The position numbers and the translations under genes were made by a program. A stretch of DNA of 8,566 nt from JBHENN01 sp046262015 (GTDB lineage: Bacteria > Actinomycetota > CADDZG01 > WHSQ01): contig JBHENN010000119.1 in the NCBI GenBank assembly GCA_046262015.1, forward strand, positions 1-8,566, read 5' to 3'. Numbering within the stretch: position 1 is the first letter of the stretch; each line of letters begins with the position of its first letter. Shown piece by piece: positions 1 to 5,675 of this stretch. The notes under the pieces were generated by a model. The model had not been told where the DNA came from and ran no database searches. It was given only the letters and a program-made list of their open reading frames with translations.

Positions 1-459
1 TCCGAGGAGCCGTCGGACGTAGCCGAGTTCGGCGACGTCGCGCGCCGCATCGGCCGGATGGTGGGCGAGGGCCTCGTGCTGCCCGAGCGCACGATCGACA
101 TCAAGGTCACCGGGGCGACAGGGCCGCTGAGCGCCGAGCTGGCCACCCCTCTTGCGGTCACGCTGACCGAGCTCCTGCAGAACGCGGTGGAGCATGCGTT
201 CCCCGACGCTCGCTCGGGGACGATCGGGGTCGAGCTGGGGCGCGAGGGGGACGAGGTCGTCCTTGCGGTATGGGACGACGGGGTCGGGATGCGCCAGGAC
301 CCGTTCGATCCGGAGCTCGAGGGCGCGTCCGGCACGCGCCTCGGTCTTCAGATCGTGCGATCGCTGATCGAAGAGATGGGCGGGCGCTTCGATTTCGTCC
401 CCGGCGGCGGGACGCGCGTCGAGCTTCGGGTGCGCGCCGTCCGGGCGCCGAGTGGGTGA
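1..459 (+). CDS. pdtaS: PdtaS-like sensor histidine kinase, C-terminal ATPase part (5' truncated by window)
   Basis: This is the 3' end of a sensor histidine kinase; the frame is open from base 1 and stops with TGA at 457-459. About 152 residues are visible, all in the HATPase_c ATP-binding domain. The N-box ELLQNAVEHAF is at visible residues 57-67, the G1 box DDGVG near 92-96, the G2 box GTRLGLQIV near 111-119, and a final GGGTRVELRV strand. The 'PLAVTLTELLQNAVEHAF' wording is that of the PdtaS/HisKA_2-type kinases of Actinobacteria, which phosphorylate PdtaR, an ANTAR-domain RNA-binding response regulator. The sensor (GAF/PAS) part and phospho-acceptor His lie outside the window, so the ligand cannot be inferred. 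It converges on the PBP gene with a 23-nt gap holding a hairpin. The family (kinase ATPase domain) is certain; the PdtaS identity is likely from N-box context only. Confidence 0.85.
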   Translation, partial: SEEPSDVAEFGDVARRIGRMVGEGLVLPERTIDIKVTGATGPLSAELATPLAVTLTELLQNAVEHAFPDARSGTIGVELGREGDEVVLAVWDDGVGMRQDPFDPELEGASGTRLGLQIVRSLIEEMGGRFDFVPGGGTRVELRVRAVRAPSG

Positions 460-469
460 CTCGGCGCTC
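443..469. terminator. Stem-loop terminator between converging pdtaS and PBP genes
   Basis: A perfect 9-bp inverted repeat, GCGCCGAGT (445-453) and ACTCGGCGC (459-467), encloses a 5-nt loop. It can be extended outward by a G-U and a G-C pair to 443/469. The stop codon TGA (457-459) of the kinase lies in the loop and first stem base. On the + strand the stem is followed by the U-rich CTCTATATGT, so it reads best as an intrinsic terminator for the kinase. On the - strand it lies about 13 nt past the PBP stop and could also end the ku-rsbW-sigF-pbp transcript, although no U-tract follows there. Confidence 0.65.
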
Positions 470-482
470 TATATGTAGTCGA

Positions 483-2636
483 TCACCCAGTCGGCGAAGG
501 GGACGGGGACGGGCTCTTCTTCGGCTTGGGGGTCGGGCTGGGCTCGGCTTTCTTCGACGGGGACGGCGAGGGACGCGCCTTGCCGGTGCCCTTGTCGTTG
601 CCTGGCCCTCCGTCCGAGGGCGACGGGCTGACGGTGACCGTGGGCGCCGGCGGTGGGGGCGGGCAGTACTCGCTGGGGGCGAGCTGGCGCAGCATCGTTC
701 GGAGCTTGCCCGGGCACCACGGCGCCGCGAGGAGCCCCGTGTCCGGGTCTATCTCGAGGGTGATGAGATCGCTCTTGGGGAGCTCGAAGCCCTGCACCTC
801 CGCGCCCGCGAGCGCGCGCAGCATGAACGCTCGCCAGATCTGTGCCGGGAACGTCCCTCCGAACACCCTGATGCCGTGCACCGAGGTCATCGGGATCGTG
901 CCCTGCGGATGTCCGACCCAGACGGCCACGGCGAGCCGCGGCGTGTAGCCCACGAACCAGGCGTCGGTGTAGTTGTTCGTCGTTCCCGTCTTGCCCGCCG
1001 CCGGCCTCCCGATGTTCGCGGCCGTGCCGGTGCCCCGTTCGATGACTTCCTGAAGGACCTTGGTCAAAAGGTACGCGTTCCCGGGCGAGACCGCCTCGGG
1101 TATCACCTCCTGGTCGGGCTCGAAGAGCGCGCCGTCCCCGAGTCGCACCGAGCGGATCGTCGTCGGCTGAACCGCGGTCCCGTGGTTCGCGAGGGTCGCG
1201 TAGGCCGCGGCCATGTCGAGGACGCTGACCTCCGCGGCCCCCAGAGCGATCGACGGATAGGCAGGGATCTGGGCGCGGACGCCCATGAGATGAGCCTGGG
1301 TCACGACCTGCCCCAAGCCGACGTCCAGCGCGAGCCGGGCGAAGACGCCGTTCACCGAATGCACCATCGCCTCGCCTATGGGGAGCGATCCGTAGCCACC
1401 GCCCTCGGCGTTGCGCACGGGGTAGGGCTCGGCGTTCGGGAACGTCAGGACGGTGGGAGAGGACTCGTAGCGCGTATCGAGGCCGATCCCTTGTTCCATT
1501 GCTGCCGCGGCGACGATCGGTTTGAAGGCGGAGCCGGGTTGGCGTCCCGACCCGCCGCCGCCGCGTCCGAGCGCGAGGTTGACCTGAGAGGTCTCCCAGT
1601 CCCGTCCCCCCACCATAGCCACGACCTCGCCCGTTTGCGGGCGGATCGCGACCAGCGCGGCCGCGGGATCGCCCTTGCGGTCGAGGACCTGCGCCACGGC
1701 CCGCTCCGCCGCCCGCTGCAACTCGGGGACGAGCGTCGTCTCGATGCGCAGACCACCCTTGCACAGCGCCTTGGCTCGTTGCTCCTCCGTGGTCCCCAGA
1801 CGGCGGTCACGCAGGATCTCGCGCTTCACCGCCTCGACGAAGTACGGATGGCGCGCCGCGATGCGCGGTACCTCCGGGACGACGCCCAGCGGCGTTCGGC
1901 GCGCCGCCGCGGCCTCGTCCTCAGCGACCAGACGGTGAGCGGCCATCCGAGCGAGCACGTGGTCGCGCCGGTCCTTGGCCTTGCGCGGATGCGCGTGCGG
2001 GTCGTATCCCGACGGAGCCTTGATCAAGCCGGCGAGGAGCGCGGCTTGAGGAAGCGACAAGCGGTCGACGGGGACGTCGAAGTAGGTCTCGGCAGCCGTC
2101 TTGACCCCGTAGGCACCGTTGCCGAGATAGAGCGTATTGAGGTAACGCTCGAGGATCTCCTGCTTCGAGTACCGCCGTTCCACCTCGATGGCGAGCCGGA
2201 GCTCGCGCGCCTTCCGTCGGAGCGTCTTGCCGGGATGACGGAAGTACGTGTTCTTGACGTACTGCTGGGTGATGGTGCTGCCACCCTGGACGATGCGTCC
2301 CTCCTCGATGTTGGCGAGCGCGGCGCGAGCCATCGACCTGATATCGAAGCCGCGATGTTGGAAGAAGCGAGCGTCCTCTGCCGTCAGCACCGCATCGACA
2401 AGGACCTTGGGGATCTGCTCGAACGATGTCAGCGAGCGGTTCTCGCAGTATTCGTTATTGAGGCTCGTACCTCCGAGACGCACGAGCAGACTGCCGTCGG
2501 CGGCGCGGATCGTCGAGCGCACGGGCAACGGTCGCTCGGCGTCGAGGTTCACCGGTCTGAGGGAGCAAGCGGCTCCGAGACAGAAGACGATGCCGGCCGC
2601 CCCGACGCGCACCGGTTGGAGCCTCCCCATCCCCAT
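483..2636 (-). CDS. Class A (bifunctional) penicillin-binding protein, GT51 + transpeptidase
   Basis: This is a 717-residue peptidoglycan synthase of the PBP1a/PonA class. It polymerises lipid II into glycan strands and makes 4-3 peptide crosslinks outside the membrane. The GT51 domain covers roughly 65-245: EDARFFQHRG with catalytic Glu87, QGGSTITQQ at 117-125, RKARE at 141-145 and KQEILERYLNTLYLGNGAYG at 158-177. The transpeptidase domain covers about 325-615: S369-AFK with nucleophile Ser369, S427-V-N429 and K549-TGTTNNYTDAW. A Pro/Ser/Lys-rich tail fills 658-717. The N-terminal hydrophobic stretch is short (about 11-26) and ends in a lipobox-like LGAAC, so Cys24 may be lipidated instead of the usual membrane helix. 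ATG at 2636 directly follows the sigF stop codon. A GAGGA motif lies 4 nt upstream of it and 10 nt upstream of a second ATG at 2630, so either could be used. It is the last gene of the ku-rsbW-sigF unit. Confidence 0.96.
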   Translation of the reverse strand: MGMGRLQPVRVGAAGIVFCLGAACSLRPVNLDAERPLPVRSTIRAADGSLLVRLGGTSLNNEYCENRSLTSFEQIPKVLVDAVLTAEDARFFQHRGFDIRSMARAALANIEEGRIVQGGSTITQQYVKNTYFRHPGKTLRRKARELRLAIEVERRYSKQEILERYLNTLYLGNGAYGVKTAAETYFDVPVDRLSLPQAALLAGLIKAPSGYDPHAHPRKAKDRRDHVLARMAAHRLVAEDEAAAARRTPLGVVPEVPRIAARHPYFVEAVKREILRDRRLGTTEEQRAKALCKGGLRIETTLVPELQRAAERAVAQVLDRKGDPAAALVAIRPQTGEVVAMVGGRDWETSQVNLALGRGGGGSGRQPGSAFKPIVAAAAMEQGIGLDTRYESSPTVLTFPNAEPYPVRNAEGGGYGSLPIGEAMVHSVNGVFARLALDVGLGQVVTQAHLMGVRAQIPAYPSIALGAAEVSVLDMAAAYATLANHGTAVQPTTIRSVRLGDGALFEPDQEVIPEAVSPGNAYLLTKVLQEVIERGTGTAANIGRPAAGKTGTTNNYTDAWFVGYTPRLAVAVWVGHPQGTIPMTSVHGIRVFGGTFPAQIWRAFMLRALAGAEVQGFELPKSDLITLEIDPDTGLLAAPWCPGKLRTMLRQLAPSEYCPPPPPAPTVTVSPSPSDGGPGNDKGTGKARPSPSPSKKAEPSPTPKPKKSPSPSPSPTG

Positions 2637-3401
2637 CTATTCCTCGAGTGCCTCGCGCAGGCGGCTGAGGGTGCGGGTCAATAGACGTGAGACGTGCATC
2701 TGCGAGATGCCGAGACGGTCGGCGATCTCGGACTGCGTCAGGCCTTTGAAGAACCGCAGGTAGAGGATCGTCCGCTCGCGTTGCGGGAGCTTGGCCATCT
2801 CGGGCGCGAGCGACGCGCGGTACTCGAGGTTCTCGAGCTGCTCGTCCTCGCTGCCGAGCTGATCGGCGAACGAGGTCGACCCGGCCTCGCCGTCGATCGG
2901 TGCATCGAGCGATGTGAAGTTGTACGCGTGCGCGACCTCGAGACCTTCCAGAACGATCTCTTCGGAGGCTCCGGTCGAGGTCGCTATCTCCGCCACGGTC
3001 GGCGATCGGCCGAGGTCCTGACCGAGCTGCGCGACCACTTTGGTCAGCTCCAGATGCAGCTCCTGCAGCCTGCGTGGAACTCGCACGGCCCAGCCCTTGT
3101 CGCGGAAATGCCGCTTGAGCTCGCCGACGATCGTCGGCGTCGCGTAGGTCGAGAACGCGACCTCACGCTCGAGGTCGAAGCGGTCGATCGCCTTCAGCAG
3201 CCCGATCGTTCCTACCTGGATGAGGTCCTCGAGCGGCTCCCCACGGTTGCGGAACCGCCGGGCCAGGAACTCCACCAGCCCGATGTACTGCTCCACGAGC
3301 TGCTGGCGGGGCTGCGATCGTGCGTCCTCGTTCTCGGCTTCCTGATAGCGAGTGAAGATCGAACGCACCTCGTCCTTGGTCAGGACGTCCCGGTCGCTCA
3401 C
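2637..3401 (-). CDS. sigF: SigF/SigB-family stress or developmental sigma factor
   Basis: A 254-residue group 3 sigma-70 protein of the SigB/SigF/SigG type. Region 2 includes DLIQVGTIGLLKAIDRFD (59-76) and the -10-binding part FSTYATPTIVGELKRHFRD (83-101). Region 3 spans about 108-155 and contains GRSPTVAEIA. Region 4 is LPQRERTILYLRFFKGLTQ (205-223) followed by the helix-turn-helix SEIADRLGISQMHVSRLL (224-241). GTG at 3401 is chosen because it gives a 4-nt GTGA overlap with the anti-sigma gene, has GAGGA just upstream, and yields the normal family length of about 250. Longer readings upstream run through the rsbW and ku genes and are not real. The overlap implies translational coupling with its anti-sigma factor, and the PBP start codon abuts its stop. 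Such factors are held inactive by RsbW-type proteins and act in stress, stationary-phase or sporulation programmes; the specific signal here is unknown. Confidence 0.93.
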   Translation of the reverse strand: MSDRDVLTKDEVRSIFTRYQEAENEDARSQPRQQLVEQYIGLVEFLARRFRNRGEPLEDLIQVGTIGLLKAIDRFDLEREVAFSTYATPTIVGELKRHFRDKGWAVRVPRRLQELHLELTKVVAQLGQDLGRSPTVAEIATSTGASEEIVLEGLEVAHAYNFTSLDAPIDGEAGSTSFADQLGSEDEQLENLEYRASLAPEMAKLPQRERTILYLRFFKGLTQSEIADRLGISQMHVSRLLTRTLSRLREALEE

Positions 3402-3766
3402 GCTTTCCTCTTCGACAGGGTGAAGGTCGGCACGCCATCCCGGCGGTCGAGGCTCGCCGAGTCGACGACCGTCTCGAGGATCATCCGTGAGAAGTCGGTC
3501 AGCTCGGTTCGCACCTTCTCCTCGGCGGCGAACCTCCCTTGCCCGAGGATGTCTATGCAGCCGTCGCCGATCGTGAATCGGATCTCGAGGTCGCCCTCGC
3601 GCCCCTGACTGCCGGTGAGGTAGCCCGCCAGCTCGTCCACCGCGATCTTGAGGTCCTCGATATCGTCGATCGTGAACGTCAGGCGCGAGGCCAATCCCGC
3701 CGCGATCAGCCTGACGACCTTGACGTAGATGGGCGACGCGGGGATCTTGACCGAGACCTCGTCCAC
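3398..3766 (-). CDS. rsbW: RsbW-like anti-sigma factor (degenerate HATPase fold)
   Basis: A 122-residue protein with the layout of an RsbW/UsfX anti-sigma factor: an N-terminal beta strand (EVSVKIPA), then VVRLIAAGLASRLTFTIDDIEDLKIAVDELAGYL (18-50), which corresponds to the helix carrying the kinase N-box, then two beta strands (60-75) and a late helix DFSRMILETVVD (91-102). Its position directly before sigF, with a 4-nt overlap, supports the assignment. The usual N-box Asn (ExxxNAxxH in kinase-active RsbW) is absent; the helix reads VDELAGYLTG. The G1 and G2 glycine motifs are also not clear. It may therefore bind and block SigF without being a good kinase. It starts at GTG 3766, preceded by AGGAGG with a 5-nt spacer (3777-3772), the best ribosome-binding site in the unit. 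It lies 18 nt downstream of ku. No RsbV-type antagonist is in the window. Confidence 0.85.
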   Translation of the reverse strand: MDEVSVKIPASPIYVKVVRLIAAGLASRLTFTIDDIEDLKIAVDELAGYLTGSQGREGDLEIRFTIGDGCIDILGQGRFAAEEKVRTELTDFSRMILETVVDSASLDRRDGVPTFTLSKRKA

Positions 3767-3784
3767 CAGACCCTCCTAGGGCGC

Positions 3785-4615
3785 CTATGAGGCGGACGCT
3801 TTGCGGGCGGGACCCTTCTTCTTCGGAGCCGCGGGTTTCTTGCTCTTCTTGGCCTCGGCCACCGACGCCTTGAGCGCTTCCATCAGGTCGACCACCTTGG
3901 TCGGCTCGGCCGCCGGCTCGGCCGACACCGTGATCTCCTGGCCCTCGACCTTCTTCTCGACCAGCTCCTCGAGGCCGGCTCGGTACTCGTCGCGGAAGCT
4001 CTCCGGCTCGAAGTCCCCCGACAGCTGCTGAACGAGCTCGCGCGCCATCTTGACCTCTGCGTCGCGGACGTTGATCGACTTGTCCAGCTCCGGGAACTCG
4101 GGAGCCCGGATCTCGTCGGGCCAGTGCATCGTCTCGAGCACGAAGATGCCGTCCTTGAGCCTCACCGTCGCGAGGTGCTCCTTGTCGCGCAAGGCGACCT
4201 TGGCGAGCCCCACCTGGCGTTCGGCCTCGAGAGCGTCGGCCAGCAGCTTGTAAGCCTTGATACCCGCAGCTTCCGGGGCCACGTAATACGTCTTGTTGAA
4301 GTAGATGGGGTCGATGGCCTCGAGCGGGACGAAGGTGACGATGTCGATCGCCCGGACGGAGTCGATCTCGAGTGAGTCGAGCTCGTCGTCGGTGAAGCGC
4401 ACGTAGTGGTCCTTGGAGTACTCGTAGCCCTTCACGATGTCGTCCCAGCCGACCTCCTTGCCGCACTGGGAGCAGGTCCGCCGGTACTTGATCCGGCCTC
4501 CATCTTCATCGTGGAGAAGGTGGAACTTGACGCTCTTCTCCTGGACCGCGGAATAGAGGCTGACCGGGATGCTGATCAGCCCGAACGTGATGGCGCCCTT
4601 CCAGAGGGATCTCAT
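3785..4615 (-). CDS. ku: Bacterial Ku, DNA end-binding protein of non-homologous end joining
   Basis: A 276-residue Ku homologue. Bacterial Ku is a homodimer that encircles broken DNA ends and recruits LigD ligase. The sequence opens with the family signature MRSLWKGAITFGLISIPVSL and continues with FHLLHDEDGGRI (31-42), a CSQCGKEVGWDDIVKGYEY segment (48-66) with paired Cys48/Cys51, and the bridge/arch region to about 230. The conserved C-terminal VVDLMEALKASV (241-252) is the part that contacts LigD in other species. A Lys-rich tail (256-272: KKSKKPAAPKKKGPARK) resembles the basic DNA-binding extension of mycobacterial and streptomycete Ku. The length is normal. ATG at 4615 lacks a convincing Shine-Dalgarno but follows a -10-like hexamer by 6 nt. 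LigD is not beside it; instead rsbW, sigF and a PBP follow on the same strand, 18 nt away. Confidence 0.96.
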   Translation of the reverse strand: MRSLWKGAITFGLISIPVSLYSAVQEKSVKFHLLHDEDGGRIKYRRTCSQCGKEVGWDDIVKGYEYSKDHYVRFTDDELDSLEIDSVRAIDIVTFVPLEAIDPIYFNKTYYVAPEAAGIKAYKLLADALEAERQVGLAKVALRDKEHLATVRLKDGIFVLETMHWPDEIRAPEFPELDKSINVRDAEVKMARELVQQLSGDFEPESFRDEYRAGLEELVEKKVEGQEITVSAEPAAEPTKVVDLMEALKASVAEAKKSKKPAAPKKKGPARKASAS

Positions 4616-4621
4616 GGTCCG

Positions 4622-4627
4622 ATTCTA
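4622..4627 (-). promoter_or_regulatory. Candidate -10 element of a leaderless ku promoter
   Basis: Reading the - strand, TAGAAT (4627-4622) matches the TANNNT -10 pattern. It ends 6 nt before the ku ATG, so transcription would begin at or next to the A of the start codon. No Shine-Dalgarno is seen between it and the ATG. No good TTGACA-like hexamer is present at 16-18 nt spacing. A 7-nt tandem motif (GAGCCTC then CAGCCTC, 4647-4634) occupies the spacer. This would be the promoter of the whole ku-rsbW-sigF-pbp unit. Confidence 0.45.
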
Positions 4628-4674
4628 CGACCCGAGGCTGGAGGCTCGAATACGAACCGTAGCCGCGCGAGCAG

Positions 4675-4799
4675 TAATGTTGACTCTCCGCGCGAGGGCC
4701 CGGTGGGAACCGGGCGGAGCGTGCGGTGAACAGGGACAGACGACGCGCGGATGACGCAGGTCGGCACCCCCGGCCTGCACCTAGTAGCGGAGAGTGACG
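4675..4799 (+). promoter_or_regulatory. Probable bldD promoter and structured 5' leader
   Basis: This is the gene-side part of the 184-nt ku/bldD divergent region. A TAATGT hexamer at 4675-4680 fits TANNNT and would start transcription near 4687; a TTGACT at 4680-4685 is an alternative -35, but no -10 follows it at the right distance. Two stem-loops lie in the inferred leader. The first is GCCCGGT (4698-4704), loop GGGA (a GNRA tetraloop) and ACCGGGC (4709-4715). It can be capped by an outer CTCC/GGAG pairing (4686-4689 with 4716-4719). The second is a 9-bp stem (4756-4764 with 4770-4778) with one U-G pair and a 5-nt loop. It ends 10 nt before the ribosome-binding site GGAG (4789-4792). Neither is followed by a U-tract, so they are not typical terminators. 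The structures are seen directly; their role is inference. Confidence 0.4.
4789..4792 (+). promoter_or_regulatory. Ribosome-binding site that selects the bldD GTG at 4800
   Basis: GGAG at 4789-4792 is separated by 7 nt from GTG 4800 but by only 1 nt from the in-frame GTG at 4794. The spacing therefore favours 4800 as the start. BldD proteins also begin only a few residues before the YAKxLGxxLRxIR helix, which fits the shorter reading. Confidence 0.6.
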
Positions 4800-5276
4800 G
4801 TGGCCGAGGTCGACTACGCGAAGGCGCTGGGTGAGAACCTCAGGAAGATCCGCGCCCAGAAGGGGATGTCCCTGCAGGACGTGCAGCATGCCTCCGACGG
4901 ACGCTGGAAGGCGGCGGTGGTCGGGGCGTACGAACGGGGGGACCGGAACGTCAGCATGGCCCGCCTGTTCGAGCTGGCCGGTTTCTACGGGGTCCCGGTC
5001 GCCGAGATCCTTCCGGACGATGGGACCGGGGCCTCCTCGGGAGCGGTCGAGCAGCGGCGCAAACTGACGCTGAACCTCGAGAGCCTGGACCGCATCCCGG
5101 CGGCGGATCGGGACCCGCTGGCCCGCTTCACGACGGCGATCCAGATCCAGCGGGGGGACTTCAACGGCCGGGTGCTGACGATCCGGGAGGACGACCTGAT
5201 GGCGCTCGCCCTTCTGTACCAGACCAGCGCGGGGGACCTCGCTCGCAAGCTCGGCGAGTGGGGCCTGCTGGTCTGA
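4800..5276 (+). CDS. bldD: BldD homologue, c-di-GMP-responsive developmental transcription regulator
   Basis: A 158-residue protein (start GTG 4800; GTG 4794 would add two residues) closely resembling Streptomyces BldD (about 167 aa). The N-terminal helix-turn-helix DNA-binding domain is at about 6-72: YAKALGENLRKIRAQKGMSL, then GRWKAAVVGAYERGDRNVSM, then LAGFYGVPVAEILP. After a linker (73-88) comes the C-terminal effector domain, about 89-158. It holds the BldD c-di-GMP signature R-x-D-x8-R-x-x-D intact: R118-G-D120, eight residues, R129-E-D-D132. In Streptomyces a c-di-GMP tetramer bridges two such domains and lets BldD repress sporulation genes during vegetative growth. The gene is divergent from ku and convergent with the membrane protein gene (19-nt gap). 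I did not find a convincing BldD operator in its upstream region. Confidence 0.93.
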   Translation: MAEVDYAKALGENLRKIRAQKGMSLQDVQHASDGRWKAAVVGAYERGDRNVSMARLFELAGFYGVPVAEILPDDGTGASSGAVEQRRKLTLNLESLDRIPAADRDPLARFTTAIQIQRGDFNGRVLTIREDDLMALALLYQTSAGDLARKLGEWGLLV

Positions 5277-5295
5277 GCCCGGTAGGAGTGATCCT

Positions 5296-5646
5296 CTAGA
5301 GCGCGATCGCCGCCACCGCCGCCACCGCCAGCGTGATCCAGTACAGAACGGTGAAGGCGTAGTCGACGGGCCCGGGCGACAGGGGGATGAGCACCGCCAG
5401 GGTCCACACCGGCATCACCACCACGCCGAAGAGCACCGCGTAGATCAGAGCCGGCCAGCGCGGCCACCCGGCGCCCAACACGAGCGCCACGACGAGCACG
5501 AGGAGCAGAGCGCCGAGGATCGCCTGGCCCAGGACATCGGCTTTGGGACCGCCCTTGGCGAGACGGAAGACCCGATAGCCGAGCCCACCGATGGCATTCA
5601 GGGCCAGCGCTGCGATCAGCACGAGGCGCCATCCGTCACCATCCAC
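5296..5646 (-). CDS. Four-helix integral membrane protein of unknown function
   Basis: With the start taken at GTG 5646 this is a 116-residue protein made almost wholly of four hydrophobic helices: about 6-24 (WRLVLIAALALNAIGGLGY), 37-59, 64-88 and 94-115. A short charged loop RLAKGGPKAD (28-37) lies between helices 1 and 2. No catalytic motif or known family is recognised. The alternative start TTG 5670 would add RRLSCSTV-type residues and place the GAGGAGG motif inside the coding region, with no Shine-Dalgarno of its own. GAGGAGG is 15 nt from GTG 5646, too far for normal use. A -10-like TATCTT (5660-5655) lies 8 nt before GTG 5646, which supports a leaderless start there. The gene is divergent from the DUF3105 gene and may share its control. 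Confidence 0.7.
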   Translation of the reverse strand: MDGDGWRLVLIAALALNAIGGLGYRVFRLAKGGPKADVLGQAILGALLLVLVVALVLGAGWPRWPALIYAVLFGVVVMPVWTLAVLIPLSPGPVDYAFTVLYWITLAVAAVAAIAL

Positions 5647-5675
5647 GGTCGAGCAAGATAGCCTCCTCAACCGTG
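5644..5675. promoter_or_regulatory. Face-to-face leaderless promoters inside an inverted repeat
   Basis: The two start codons (GTG 5646-5644 on -, GTG 5673-5675 on +) are only 26 nt apart and form the outer ends of an inverted repeat. The arms are CACGGTCGAG (5644-5653) and CTCAACCGTG (5666-5675), complementary at 9 of 10 positions. In the 12-nt centre lie TAGCCT (5659-5664, +) and TATCTT (5660-5655, -). Both fit TANNNT, both stand 8 nt before their own GTG, and they overlap by two bases. No Shine-Dalgarno with usable spacing exists for either gene. The symmetry suggests two leaderless transcripts competing for the same DNA, or one dimeric regulator acting on both. Confidence 0.45.

Noticed and set aside
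469..1764. A 431-codon - strand frame inside the PBP gene.
   Set aside because: It is a +1 shadow of the transpeptidase domain with no recognisable motif.
270..2684. An 804-codon open frame on the + strand covering the kinase end and the reverse of the PBP gene.
   Set aside because: It is antisense to a fully motif-supported PBP, is Arg-rich without domains, and reflects the GC-rich third-position shadow.
3767..4300. A SigF-type promoter (GTTT, spacer, GGGTAT) inside ku driving rsbW-sigF.
   Set aside because: A GGGTAT occurs on the - strand near 4264-4259 but no GTTT lies at the needed distance, and it is explained by the AGIK codons of ku.
2637..4466. A 609-codon reading on the - strand that would extend the sigma factor upstream.
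   Set aside because: The extra 355 residues run out of frame through the rsbW and ku genes and are low-complexity Arg/Gly; the GTG at 3401 has a ribosome-binding site and a 4-nt overlap.
4756..4778. The 9-bp hairpin read as an intrinsic terminator.
   Set aside because: No gene on the + strand ends upstream of it and no U-tract follows; it is better placed as a leader structure.
4616..4799. A BldD autoregulatory box in front of bldD.
   Set aside because: I compared the region with the nTnACnC(A/T)GnGTnAn pattern and found no acceptable match; the nearest AGTGAC lies in the start-codon area only.
4506..4889. Open frames crossing the ku/bldD intergenic region (for example 4506-4889 on -, 4406-4729 on +).
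   Set aside because: They overlap the starts of two well-supported genes in wrong frames, have no ribosome-binding sites and lack any domain-like sequence.
5284..5297. Possible terminator hairpin between bldD and the membrane protein gene.
   Set aside because: Only a 4-bp AGGA/TCCT stem is visible, too weak to call.
5647..5670. TTG at 5670 as start of the four-helix membrane protein.
   Set aside because: It puts GAGGAGG inside the coding sequence, overlaps the promoter of the opposite gene and adds a poorly hydrophobic leader; GTG 5646 gives a clean MDGDGWRLVL start.
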